A stretch of 64,000 nt of DNA from positions 17,994,547-18,058,546 of the forward strand of contig NC_092686.1 of assembly GCF_964275005.1 (NCBI RefSeq), in the 5' to 3' direction. Position 1 is the stretch's first letter; every line of letters starts with the position of its first letter. Source of the DNA: Diadema setosum (Eukaryota; Echinodermata; Echinoidea; Diadematoida; Diadematidae). The notes below the pieces were generated by a model that searched no databases, was not told the DNA's origin, and worked only from the letters and a program-made list of their open reading frames with translations. Positions 1 to 10,515 of this stretch are shown piece after piece. The position numbers and the translations under genes are program-made.

Positions 1-1800
1 ATAGCGGTTAGTTTCGATTCAGAAGTATAGGGATATAAAAACGAGAGACCAAATTGGTTAAAATTTCATTTATTATGACTAAGCTACTAATTTGAAAATG
101 CTATCATAGCTTGATAAGCATATCTATGCCCGACAAACAAAATGACACCAAAAAGGTTTTGCCACCTCAGGTGGTACCAATAACCCATTTTTCGGGTCTT
201 GGCCCATGGACTATTTACAGTATCCTCCAACTACATGGGTCTATCATTGTGGACCCATAGTGATATAAGGTGGATCAATCACACAAGTTCAAAGCAGTTT
301 ATCAAGTTCTTTGATGCATTTACAATGGATGTACTTCAGCTGCGAAGGATATCCATAGTCGATGGCTGCCCATGGCATGCTTGTAATTCTGGGGTGGGTC
401 CACATTTTCATGGCCTTCAGAATTGCACACACAGACACAAAGACACACAGTGTACCAAGGACACATGAACAACAAAGCAGGGAACTACAGCATTTGTTTG
501 TAGTTTGTCTTTATTAACTGAGGACTTGAAACATTCTTCTACCAATGAGATTTTGAATTACAATTGCAGATGACTACTCCAATAATTCCATTTCCTGCAA
601 ACATTTAGTTACATACATTATTGTAAGTACTGTTTTATGCATGATATGACATGACATTACATTGTCCAGCAAATGCTTTTATTTTTAGCTTTTGGTATTG
701 CATAACAGGACATGGAAAAGAAAAGAAAAAACAAATACAATAAACATTTACATAGCACATATCAAAAAAACAACATTACATCTCTTTGCAAATTGAAGGA
801 AACTATAGAAATTTAATTATAAGAACTATGTATGAAAGAGAGAGTGAAGAGAAACAAGGCAAGATGAAAAGTGACAAAATTCAGATGTGTAGCACAAAGC
901 TTGATCCATTAAATTACACAAATACATTTTCAAAAGACTTCAAATCTACATGTGGGCAAAGCGAGTGGATAGTAAATTATTTTGAGAATGAATTGCCAAA
1001 TACATGTACTGTTGAAAGAAACCAAGAGTTTGTGTAAGTAAACTAATGATACCTGGGTGAAGAATTTCGAGTGCTAAATTATCTCTTCTGACTTACAATT
1101 TTGGTATTCCTGATAAAGTGATGGAATAGTGGGATTGTGAATTTTTCAATTTCATTTATGATCCAAACCCTGACTGTAATTCTTTCCATCATATCGCAAA
1201 TAATTGTCGGAAGTATTTTTCTCTGTCTACAGTCTGAAACCTCTCAGGGTTGACCAAGAAAAAAAAGAGTGACAGTTGACTTTAAGTTAGCATTTTGGTA
1301 ATTTGTTTGTATTACTGGTTAGTGCATTTCACGCTGGAGGAAATGGCATCAGTATAAAAAGCGATAGCATTTTTGAAAACCATCATGTTCAAGGAATGTC
1401 TAGAGCCAGGAAAGCATACGCTTTGGGCATGGCACTTATTTAGGTCTGACTTGAGAGATGAAAGTATCAATTTTTCAAAGGTGACACATTCTCTGCAAAA
1501 TTGCTCTTTGATTACTCATTGATTACTTGGTTTCTTCAAAATTTTCATTTGTTGTATGATTTGCTGAAAAAGAACTTTCTGTGCAATTATGCAAACATTT
1601 CATATGTTTCCTTTACATTTGCTACTGGCCCACCAAGTACATTATCAGAACTTTTTGTTGTATACATACACACAATTATGATATGCAGATGAATGCTTTT
1701 CTTTTACTTTGAAAGCTCTATTAAGTGCATGTAAGATAAGAGTTAAGTAAACTTATGACTGCTTGAATAAACACTTTCGTAACCACTTCTCTCCCCATTT
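1..1800. other. No gene recognised
   Basis: AT-rich sequence with short open frames only (longest under 90 codons). None resembles a protein family I know, and none is flanked by a convincing set of splice sites. I see no strong repeat structure. It could be intergenic DNA or an intron of a gene lying outside the window. Confidence 0.5.
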
Positions 1801-1804
1801 CATA

Positions 1805-2440
1805 CGCATTTACATGTTTATGATGGCCTAGATGTGGATGTCTTTGACCTTGATCTTGGGTCTGAAGAAGGCATTACACATGACACTACAGAAGATGAAA
1901 CTCCCAAGTCCCATTTCATAGTAAAGAGATGTTAGGATAACAACTTGCTGGAATGGCAACTTCCCATAGCAACAGTCAATGAGGATGCTGGATTCTTGTT
2001 GCTACCTTGACAAATGCCATTCCAAAGAGTTGCTATCATATCACCTTTTTATGAAATGGGGCCCAGGTGATGACGAGGAAGAACACTCCCACATCGACAC
2101 CAGCAAGTGCATTGCCTACGAAAACTGCCTTTTAAAACTTTTGACAAACGGCAATGGGCTCTCCTCCAGTCTTACATCAGTTGTCCTCTATGGAGATGTG
2201 AGTTGTGATTCTCCAGGACATAGTGCCAGCGTTTGCACATACTCGTTCTGCAACAAACAGTCCAAGAAGATTTTGCATACAAGGACAACCGTCCTTTTGC
2301 AAGAAGCTGTGGGAAAGTCTCCCCAATATAGAATGAAAGCATTTGAACGAGGTTTGATTTGGACTATGTGACTTTTAAGTGTCTGTAATTGAGACTGATA
2401 CACATCCACAGATGGTTGCTAAGATGAAAACGAGGCAAAC
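1805..2440 (+). pseudogene. Decayed transposase-like ORF (DSPGHSA family)
   Basis: The open stretch at 1979-2371 (130 codons) contains CDSPGHSASVCTYSF, then KKIL, then a MKAFERGL-like segment, and just past its stop, in another frame, a D-x-H remnant (ETDTHPQM). This order matches uncharacterised transposase-like proteins common in invertebrates, whose usual form is DGR-x-DSPGHSA-x-YCTYT, a KI linker, MEK-x-x-FERxL and TDRH. The upstream 1805-1940 stretch in another frame encodes an acidic segment that may be the preceding part. Several stops and shifts interrupt it and neither end is preserved, so it is a fossil fragment. The family match is from memory of motif order. I do not know an accepted superfamily name. 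Confidence 0.42.
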
Positions 2441-3760
2441 ACCAAGCGCTGTCTCACCCCCATTTCACAATTTGTGAATAAAGCACTTTTTAATGCAAGT
2501 TCATTGACCTTTTGACCTATGACCTTGTCCAACTTGACCAGCATCTTTAGGTGATGTACCTGTGGTGAGAGTTTTGTGGTTGCAAAATAGCTCAAAGTTG
2601 TAAAGAAAAGTTATTGGGAGCACAGGGGATCCTCCTAGCCGGGGCAATTAAGTGCCAGGGAATAGGGGGCAGGGGGTTGATTGGCATCTTTTGTTTTGTT
2701 TTTTGTGCCATGAGCAGGATGACTCCATGTTCCAACCTAGTGCGGTTTAATTATGCGATCATAGGATGAACGAATACTCCTAGTAGACCTATGAGGCGCA
2801 GACTATATTGCACAAGCAGTTCCTCAATCTTTTCCCACTTTAACACCAAAATCATATACATACCACCCCATGAACTGAATGTACATGTGTAGGACAAGAA
2901 TGCAAATTATCTGCAGCACGCAGTGCAAAGCAACTGCACACATTTTAAAAGAGGATCAAACTTAAAGATTTTATAAAGTATTATTTTTCAGTTTAAAGGA
3001 TTTTTTGAAAGCATTACAGAAACCATTAAAATTTTTCGTATCAAGAAAAATTATTATGTATACTTTGTAATTCATTACTTCATTCAATACTTTCCACTCC
3101 ATTACGTGAAGATAACTTGGCTCCAAAGTCAGACATGGCCAATAGGAGTGTGGTGTATGTATGGCAAGTCCATCAGAACAAATGACACAGAGGGATACAA
3201 CCAGTGACTGAACAGGAAGGCTGGTGGGAAGAGCATGGCACCGTACCACCTGGCATCATTCCTCCTTCAGGAAGCTCAACTAGCGGACCTCACTGTAAGA
3301 ATGGTAGACGGTCACCTTGTCACATGAAGACACAGACAGTGAAATAGGACCATGCAAATCCCATGTCTTCAAGGCTTGGGAGGCCCATGGCAACGGCATG
3401 AAAACAAAAAGGGAACTGAAGGTCTGTGCTGTAATGTACGGACATGCACTAAAGACCCTGCCATCATTTTGCCATTCTCTTTCAATGTATTCAATGATTT
3501 TGTTTTAATTTATAAGTGTCCAAACTGCAAAGTTCTATTGTTGAAGCAATATTCAATTGCAAAGTACCAGTATATCCATGTAGCAAGCCAGATCATCGAT
3601 AATGTCACAGACTGCACCTTGCTATTAGCATGGCAATGGTATTTCTTTTTTCTTTCACCAGCATATCCATCAAATCTTAACATTCAAAAGAACTTGGGGT
3701 GGATCAGATCATTGTATGGTTAACTCATCAGGAATTATAAGTTTTCGCTACTGTCCTCGT
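2441..3760. other. No gene recognised
   Basis: Anonymous sequence with short chance ORFs on both strands. No domain, splice pattern or clear repeat could be supported. Confidence 0.4.
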
Positions 3761-3764
3761 TTTA

Positions 3765-3985
3765 GAAGAAATGAACAAAATGTTTAAGGACATCATCTAC
3801 AAGGATGAAAGCACCTTTCGGGTAGAGAACAACACATGGCACTACTACAGATGTCTCGGGACACCAAAATAGGAAGTTGGGGAACCCGGAGCATCCCCAC
3901 AAAGTGCATGTCTGGGGAGGGAAAGCTCGATGCGGGACAAAATGCCTAGCTATCTTCGACAGCATCATGCGGAAAGAATTTTTTT
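3765..3985 (+). mobile_element. Tc1/mariner-like transposase fragment
   Basis: One frame reads KDESTFRVENN followed by WHYYRCLGTPK. A shifted frame then reads NPEHPHKVHVWGGKARCG and LAIFDSIM. This is the central part of a Tc1/mariner transposase: the second catalytic aspartate in a DES context, then the H-x-V-H-V-W-G-G-x-x-x-x-G block and an I-F-x-x-I-M end. At least one frameshift separates the two parts. No terminal inverted repeats are visible, and a tandem SINE-bearing repeat follows immediately. It is an inactive remnant. Confidence 0.7.
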
Positions 3986-4120
3986 ATTCAAATTCAAGAA
4001 TTTTTTTTTTTTTTTTCGTCAAGATGTTTTCATTGCAACTGATTGACAAATTGCCCTACATCGACGTAAATAAGCACTGAATTAGTAGTAGCCATGATAA
4101 AAAATCATGGGTGTACATAC

Positions 4121-4192
4121 TCGAGCAGGATTCGAACCTACGACCTCCTGATCACCGGACAGGCGTCATCTCCACTAGACCACCGAGCTTTC
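4121..4192 (-). mobile_element. tRNA-like head of SINE, copy 1
   Basis: Read on the minus strand it has an A-box-like TGGTCTAGTGG and a perfect B-box-like GGTTCGAATCC at about tRNA spacing, with an anticodon-arm-like segment between them. The acceptor stem does not close well and the unit is embedded in a longer repeat, so I call it a SINE head and not a functional tRNA gene. Confidence 0.65.
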
Positions 4193-4398
4193 GCCCGACA
4201 GCAAGTGTTGGTTCTAGTCCTTATAGCATGCAGCGGGTACTGCTTTGTTATTCAAATTCAAGAATTTTTTTTTTTTTTTTTTCGTCGAGATGTTTTCATT
4301 GCAACTGATTGACAAATTGCCCTACATCGACGTAAATAAGCACTGAATTGATCAGTGTTTTAGTAGTAGCCATGATAAAAAATCATGGGCGTACATAC

Positions 4399-4470
4399 TC
4401 GAGCAGGATTCGAACCTACGACCTCCTGATCACCGGACAGGCGTCATCTCCACTAGACCACCGAGCTTTC
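4399..4470 (-). mobile_element. tRNA-like head of SINE, copy 2
   Basis: Second copy of the tRNA-like segment, 278 bp downstream of the first and nearly identical across the A and B boxes. Confidence 0.65.
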
Positions 4471-4554
4471 GCCCGACAGCAAGTGTTGGTTCTAGTCCTT
4501 ATAGCATGCAGCGGGTACTGCTTTGTTATTCAAATTCAAGAAAAAAAAAAAATG

Positions 4555-7145
4555 TTAAATTGCAGGCTGATGGTGGGGCTCCCCAACAGGGTGACCTTGG
4601 TTCAAGTTCCACGAGGTCAGGCGACCATTTCAAATATTATACCACTTCCCTTCCATTACTCCATTCATTCCTTATCTTTATGGTGGAGTTCACCCGTTCG
4701 CCTAACTATTCAATAAAAACTTCGCCATGTCAAAGTACATGTGCCGTTTTTCAGCCGGCTGTCCCGGTTTTTTCTGACCGTTATATTTCAATTTGCTTTT
4801 CATTGGGTGTTCTCCATTCCTCATTTTTTATTCTTTTACCGGTCACAAACTGACGTCCCTTGAGCATGGCCACATCTGCATTCTCTTTTATAATGTCAAG
4901 TTATTTGGTTTTGGATTTACATTTTGTCAACTAAGTTAATTATTGTGATGGTTAAATGTTTTTAGTTTGGAATAATTGATCGACCATATAGTTTTAATGG
5001 GAAAAATGGGTCAATATTGGGGTAATATTAACCTGTAATATACATTGATTGTCACCCCATGTCATCTATTCACATTGAATGATAATCTGTCAGGCTCCCC
5101 CTCTGGTTCTGTTGAGTTTTGATTTTATTGTATTGATCTTTTTGATCTTTTATTATCCTGCTCCCGTGGCTATGGCTCCCTAGCGATGGGGGCGGTGGGG
5201 GTCTCCTTTTATCCCGGTGCACGTCACCGATTAGACGACGATTCTTTTTCTTTACTTCGTGTTTTCTCTCGAGTCTTACCTGGCCTGCACAGGGCCCTGT
5301 TATGTGTAATTTTACCATTTAAAAAAAAATTTGTTATGGTTGACTGTTTTAAATTTTGCCATAAAGAGACGTATTTATACAGATTTAACAAAAGAATTAA
5401 TTGGGTCCATATTGGGGTAATTTTAATTTGTTTTATATATATATATATAGAGCTAATAATTACCCGATGTCATTTATTCACATCAAATGATGATCCGCAA
5501 AGCTCCCCCTCTGGTACTGTTGAATTTTATTTTTATCGTATTGATCTTCCCGATCTTTTAATATCCTATTTCTCCGGCTGCCACACATTAGCGAACGTCT
5601 CCACGGTGGAGGAGTTATGCCCACCTGCGAACCCCGGGGCCTGCGGGCTGTGTGCCTTAAACTGCAGGCTGACGGTGGGGCTCCTCACCATGGCCACTGG
5701 TCCCCCAACGGGGCAACCGTGGTTAGTTCCACGAGGTAGGAGACTGTTTCCAGTGCAATAATTCCATTGATTATATCCTCACTCCACTCCTTCCTCTATA
5801 ATGTAAAATGAATTTTGGTTTTGTATTTATATTATGTTAAGAAAGTTATTTATTGTGACGGTTGACTGCATTTTAAGTCTGGTCATGAGGACCAAATACC
5901 CTAGTGATGAGGAATTGACCATAGGACTGCATGAACTGATGAGTACTGTGAATGAAGTGTCAATGCAGAGAAATCATCAGGGTGGTCATTAGGACAAAAT
6001 TCATATGAACACTGTGTCTCTTTCAAATAGTGTTGTGTCACACTTTACATCAATCAATCGAGCACTCTTACCCAAGTGGTGATCAAAGGCTCAAATTCTT
6101 ACTTTCAATGGCTTTAAGATAAGGCTTGGACAGAAGAACTGCCTTTGAATTTGAGAAGGTTTCGTTCTGTTTTTTTTTAAACCTTGAATATGATTCTGAT
6201 CTTTCTTTACATAGTTTCTCGACTGATTGCCTCAGGGCAGCATTTATCTTTCTTTTATATTTCAGGGTTATATCCTATCCTTAATATCCTATTTCTCTGG
6301 CTGCCGCATGTTAGTGAGTGGGTCTCTACGGTGGAGGAGTTATGCCCACCTGCCAACCCCAGGGCCTCCGGGCTGTGTGCCTTAAATTGCAGGGTGATGG
6401 TGGGGCTCCCCATCACGGCCACCGGTCCCCCAACGGGGCGACCGTGGTTAGTTCCACGAGATGGGAGACTGTTCCCAGTGCAATAATTCCATTGATTTTA
6501 TCTACTCTCCACTCCTTATTTTTTCGTTGGAGTTCACCCTCTCACACTATGATTTAACAAAAACTTCGCCATGTCCCAGCACATATGCTTTTTTTCTACC
6601 GGCTGTCCCGGTTTTTTCCGATCCTTATATTTTAGGTACTTTTCTTTGGGTGTTCTCCATTCCTCACTTTTCTTTTACCTGTCACAAACCCAACTTCCCT
6701 CGAGCATGGCCACATCTGCATTCTCTTTTATAATGTCAAGTGAATTTGGTTTTTGTATTTAAGTTTGTCAACTAAGTTAATTATTGTGATGATTAAATGT
6801 TTTTTTAGTTTGGAATAAATGGATTATATAGTTTTAATAAATGGAAAAAATGGGTCAATATTGGGGTAATTTTAAACCTGTAATATACATTAATAATCAC
6901 CCCATGTCATTTATTCACAATGAATGATGATCTATCAGGCTCCCCTTCTGGTTCTGTTGAGTTTTAATTTTATTGTATTGATCTTTTTGATCTTTTATTA
7001 TTTGTTCAAATACATACGTACCGTTTTTGTTTAGTTATCCGGCCGGCTGTCCGTGCAATATTTCCTACCTTTATATTTTAGTTACTTTTCTTTGGGTGTT
7101 CTCCATTCTCCAGTTCTTTTCTCTAACTGGTTACATTTTCGACTT
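4555..7145 (+). repeat. LINE-associated untranslated repeat modules
   Basis: Two module types alternate. Module P contains 'ccaacggggcgaccgtgg', 'gttccacgaggt' and 'ggctgtcccggttttttc'; it lies at about 4570-4910, 5640-5800, 6330-6740 and, partially, 7025-7150. Module Q is the AT-rich 'gggtcaatattggggtaa' then 'taattaccccatgtcatt' block with 'ctccccctctggttctgt'; it lies at about 4960-5340, 5345-5600 and 6790-7010. The same modules follow the zinc-finger LINE fragment at 15060-15500 and recur through 15.5-20 kb. They are most likely untranslated parts of the R2-like LINE family, multiplied locally. Open frames across them are chance. Confidence 0.6.
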
Positions 7146-7149
7146 CCCT

Positions 7150-7520
7150 GGACATGGTGATGGACAAGGACAGGACTTTTGACACGAGTGGCGGGAAGAT
7201 CAAGGCGATGGGTCCCAGGGACGTTTATAAGTACCTGGGCGTGTCAGTTGGAGCCGGAGGGACGGAGGGCCCATCGAGGGCCCTAGCTCGCTGGTTGAGT
7301 GACCTTTCGCTGCTTAAGCGAGCCCCACTGAAGCCGCAGCAGAAGATTTGGGCGTTCATCAATGTTTTGACAGTGCGGCACCACGTAGCCTTGTGCTTAG
7401 CGGTGCAAAGAAAGGAACCCTTCGAAGGGTCGACAAGAAGACCAGGAAATTTGTGCACAGGGCATTACATCTGCCCAAAGATTCAACCAATGCAAGTCTC
7501 CACGCCCAGATCCGGGATGT
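7150..7520 (+). mobile_element. R2-like LINE reverse transcriptase fragment
   Basis: The frame from 7154 reads DKDRTFDTSGGKIKAMGPRD, then YKYLGVSVGAGG, then LSLLKRAPLKPQQKIW. The YLGV block after the catalytic core and the APLKPQQ thumb motif are typical of reverse transcriptases in the R2/NeSL-type LINEs, which carry a restriction-like endonuclease. A frameshift follows the RHH segment, after which the LHLPKD-type region continues in another frame. The fragment ends abruptly at about 7520, where a different LINE begins. Confidence 0.7.
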
Positions 7521-8155
7521 TATATGATTTTCAAGACAAAGAATATAATTGATGAAAACGTGATAAATTTGTGTTTGAATATGTATACAAGAAAAGTTGA
7601 AGGTATGAAATTTTCTTGGTGTAATCACAGACTGTAAGCTTACATGGAAAGATTATATCAACCACCCTAATTAGCAAATTATCGAAAATTGTTGTAGTAT
7701 TGTATAAGGTAAAAGACATTCTCCCTCTCTGTATATTGATCACTCTTTATCATACAATGTTTTTGCCCCATCTTACATATAGAATTACTGTGTGGGGACA
7801 TTGTGCCCAGAACTTGTTCAAAAAATTCTTACAAAAGCGTGCAAGAAGGGTAATTACTAACTCAAATTACATCGCTCACATTCAACCATTGTTCCTGAAA
7901 TTAAAAATTCTCCCTTTTAATCATTTGTATGAATATCATACTTCTGTATTTATGTACTTACTTTTAAATAGACTTCTTCCATTTGACATCTATGATTATG
8001 TGCCATATAACTCTTCTGTCAATGTATATGCCAGCAGAAACTCCAAACAGATATATGTACCTTTTTATAAATATTAAGTTTCAAGAAATAGTTGATTTCA
8101 TCAAGGGCCCTATTATTGGGAATAATATACCCATTGTTATCTGAAATAAAACTCG
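7520..8155 (+). mobile_element. CR1/L2-like LINE 3' fragment
   Basis: Closely related to 11710-12345 of the longer copy: VKDILPLCILITLYHTMFLP, TVWGHCAQ, KRARRVITNSNY, LPFNHLYEY and PYNSSVNVYASRNS all occur in order. This is the reverse transcriptase C-terminal part of a LINE in the CR1/L2/Jockey group. It is 5' truncated, carries small indels, and is joined directly to the R2-like piece on its left. Confidence 0.75.
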
Positions 8156-8480
8156 GCTAGTGACTCACCGTCCGGTGACAGGATACCCTATGCGATAACA
8201 TTAACATCTCTATTCCAGTTTGAATGTGAAGGTGCCAACAATCGAGTCATCTTACGTGACCTGCAGGAGCTTTCTCCCGGGAAAAGGCTCTCGTGTATGG
8301 CAGTGTACTGGAACACATTAGCCTCGTGCAGCCTCGTGTAGTCTGGAGTAGAATGCCATCTATTCCATTTGTTCAAGTTAAAAGATCCCACCATCAAGGC
8401 AATCTTCTCATCTATCCCCGTGCAAAAAGTACTAGACAATCTGGTGAAGGACTTGAACCTGCCGTCCGGTGAGATCAACA
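8156..8480. other. Unassigned spacer between LINE fragments
   Basis: GC-richer than its neighbours. It holds a minus-strand open frame of 97 codons (8188-8481) that I do not recognise. The motif 'accgtccggtgaca' near 8167 recurs as 'gccgtccggtgaga' near 8461, so this may be an insert bounded by a short direct repeat. Confidence 0.3.
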
Positions 8481-8484
8481 AAGA

Positions 8485-8885
8485 TCATGTCGCTGCCGCC
8501 ATGCATTCATGAGAACATTCAAGGAAAGCTTTGGGACTTCACCCGTATGAGGCAAGGTCAAGACATCTTGGCCTTTAGCCGCCCGGCTTCAACGTTGTGG
8601 GTAAACTCAACCCGCCATCCTCACGGGAAATCTGTACATCCAGGCAGTCCCTTTAAGATCAAAGACTATGCCCTGCAGAAAGAACCTTGCCTTAGCCAGA
8701 GGCACGATTGATTGTCGCCATTGTGGTTCAGCTCCAGAGACGACAGCTCACATTCTCCAGACACATCCTACCATACTGAAGTCTCGTCTGGCTCTCCATA
8801 ACCATGTCTCCAAGCTACTTGGGAACTGGTGTGAACAATGTCTATTCAGAGATGTTGCTCCCAACATCCATCGGGAGTGGGGGAG
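8485..8885 (+). mobile_element. R2-like LINE C-terminal fragment (CCHC-type finger)
   Basis: FKIKDYALQ leads, after a frame change, into LALARGTIDCRHCGSAPETT and AHILQTHP, then RLALHNHVSKLLGNW. The C-x-x-C, about 8 residues, H-x-x-x-x-H pattern followed by an R-x-x-x-HN-x-V stretch is the gag-knuckle-like region just ahead of the restriction-like endonuclease in R2/NeSL-type LINEs. It probably comes from the same family as the fragments at 7150, 9536 and 15060. The endonuclease itself is not seen. Confidence 0.65.
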
Positions 8886-8914
8886 TTATGCCTGCCTGGG
8901 AACCCTGAGCCTGC

Positions 8915-9205
8915 GGTTAGCTATTTTTCCAAGAAATTGAACCAATATCAGAAGAAGTATTCTACAATTGAGAAAGAAGCTCTCAGTCTCATCCTTGCCC
9001 TCAAGCAATGGTAAGTGTATCCGACAAACAGCAAAGGGGAAATCTATACTGACCACAACCCCTTGGTCTTTTAAAATGATTCAAGATGAAGAACCACAGG
9101 TTGTTAAGGTGGAGTATGATGACACAGCCATATGCGCTCAAAATTACATGTGTGTCAGGCAAAAACAATGTGATTACCGATACACTGTCAAGGTGTAGAA
9201 CCAAG
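8915..9205 (+). mobile_element. Ty3/gypsy-type RNase H fragment (fossil)
   Basis: Contains a YFSKKLNQYQKKYSTIEKEA stretch, a YTDHNPL-like block and KMKNHRLLRW-like remnants. Together these are the C-terminal part of a Ty3/gypsy RNase H domain. It is a short, broken fragment with no LTR nearby, and a second fragment of the same region lies at 13805-14075. Confidence 0.7.
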
Positions 9206-9535
9206 AGAATATTGCAGGTGAAAAGTTTCCACCTCGAATCATTCAAAAGTTTAGTCTATTCATTTCTGATATGGAGCCCGACTCCTTTCCAGGTCCCAGC
9301 CATGACACTAGCTTTACCAAAGTGTTACGCAAAAGACAAAGACACAGTGCTGCCTACACAGGTTGTCCAAAAGTGCAAATTTACACCACATTAAATTGAG
9401 TCTCATATGTCGAACCAGCAAACAAAAAACAAAAAAAAACAAAAAACTAGAAATGTCGCTATGGCGACTGGTATGCCTTCGCCATAATGCAGGATTCTCC
9501 TAATAGGTCTATACTACGTGTGGACAATGTGTGAT
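9206..9535. other. Unassigned spacer
   Basis: Short AT-rich spacer with an A-rich run near 9421-9445. No coding or repeat identity is supported. Confidence 0.3.
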
Positions 9536-10135
9536 CTGGGCCCTAGCTGAATTAGACGAAAACACCGGCATCCAACTGGGGCCCAGTCAAATCTTCAAAC
9601 TAGCCTTTGCAGATGATATTGTGATCTTTGCTAGTACAGCCACAGGGTTGGCTACCCAGCTTTGGCACGTAAGCGACCCCAAGCGGAAAAAGTGGGTGAC
9701 TGACAAGGACAGGACGTTCGACGTGAGCGGCCAGAAGATCAGGACGATGGGTCCCAGGGACTTTTACAAGTATTACAAGTATTAGACGAAAACATCGGCA
9801 TCTAACTGGGGCCCAGTCGAATCTTCAAGCTAGCCTTTGCAGATGATATTGTGATCTTTGCTAGTACAGCCACAGGGTTGGCTACCCAGCTTTGGTGCGT
9901 AAGCGACCCCAAGCGGAAAAAGTGGGTGACTGACAAGGACAGGACGTTCGACGTGAGCGGCCGGAAGATCAGGATGATGGGTCCCAGGGACTTTTACAAG
10001 TATTACAAGAATTAAAAACATCGGCATCCAACTGGGGCCCAGTCGAATCTTCAAGCTAGCCTTTGCAGATGATATTGTGATCTTTGCTAGTACAGCCACA
10101 GGGTTGGCTACCCAGCTTTGGCGCGTAAGCGACCA
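9536..10135 (+). repeat. Three tandem 230-bp copies of an R2-like RT core
   Basis: A unit starting near 9552 repeats at about 9782 and 10012, a spacing of 230 bp, with the third copy incomplete. Each unit encodes FKLAFADDIVIFASTATGLA (the FADD catalytic box of the reverse transcriptase palm), then DKDRTFDVSG and MGPRDFYKYYK. Copies differ at only a few bases, so the triplication is recent relative to the decay of neighbouring LINEs. Copy 3 continues into the downstream RT thumb at 10136. The repeated unit breaks the protein after the YKY segment. Confidence 0.8.
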
Positions 10136-10515
10136 AGCGGAAAAAGTTGGAGCCGGAGGGACGGACGGCCCGTCGAAGGCCCTAGCTCACTTGGTGAGTG
10201 ACCTTTCGCTGCTTAAGCAAGCCCCACTGAAGCCGCAACGGAAGATCTGGGCGCTAGTCAATGTTCTGGTAGCTAGGCACCGCTATAGCCTTGTGCTTAG
10301 CGGTGCAAAGAAAGAACCCTTCATAGGGCCAACAAGGAGACCACGAAATTTGTGCACAGGGCATTACATCTGCCCAAAGATTCAACCAATGCAAGTCTCC
10401 ATGCCCAGATCCCGGATGGTGGGCTCGGTATCCCATCTCTCGAATCCACCATCCCACTGCTGCGACGAGGAGTCGTGCAGCGTCTTGCCCAGTCCTCGGA
10501 CGATCGAGTTTCGCG
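10136..10515 (+). mobile_element. R2-like LINE RT thumb and linker
   Basis: VGAGGTDGPSKALAHLVSDL, LKQAPLKPQRKIWALV and, in another frame, FVHRALHLPKDSTNASLH with DGGLGIPSLESTIPLLRRGV. The last block matches the LPKDT, H-x, GGLGIPSL-x-x-x-IPLLRR region of R2-like LINEs. Related copies lie at 7300-7520 and 18750-18995. It ends exactly where a CR1/L2-like LINE starts. Confidence 0.75.

Larger units (their letters stand above)
3976..4545 (-). repeat. Two tandem 278-bp copies of a tRNA-derived SINE unit
   Basis: A unit beginning at the T-rich run after 'caaattcaagaa' and ending at 'tactgctttgttattcaa' occurs twice in direct tandem, offset by 278 bp, with only a few differences. Each unit carries one tRNA-like segment on the minus strand (about 4121-4192 and 4399-4470). 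The long T runs at the junctions read as A tails on the minus strand, as expected for a retroposed SINE. The tandem arrangement suggests later duplication rather than two insertions. Confidence 0.7.

Noticed and set aside
4121-4470. Two tRNA genes on the minus strand
   Set aside because: The A and B boxes are good, but the acceptor arms do not close and the units sit in a longer tandem repeat with A-tail-like runs, which fits SINE copies better.
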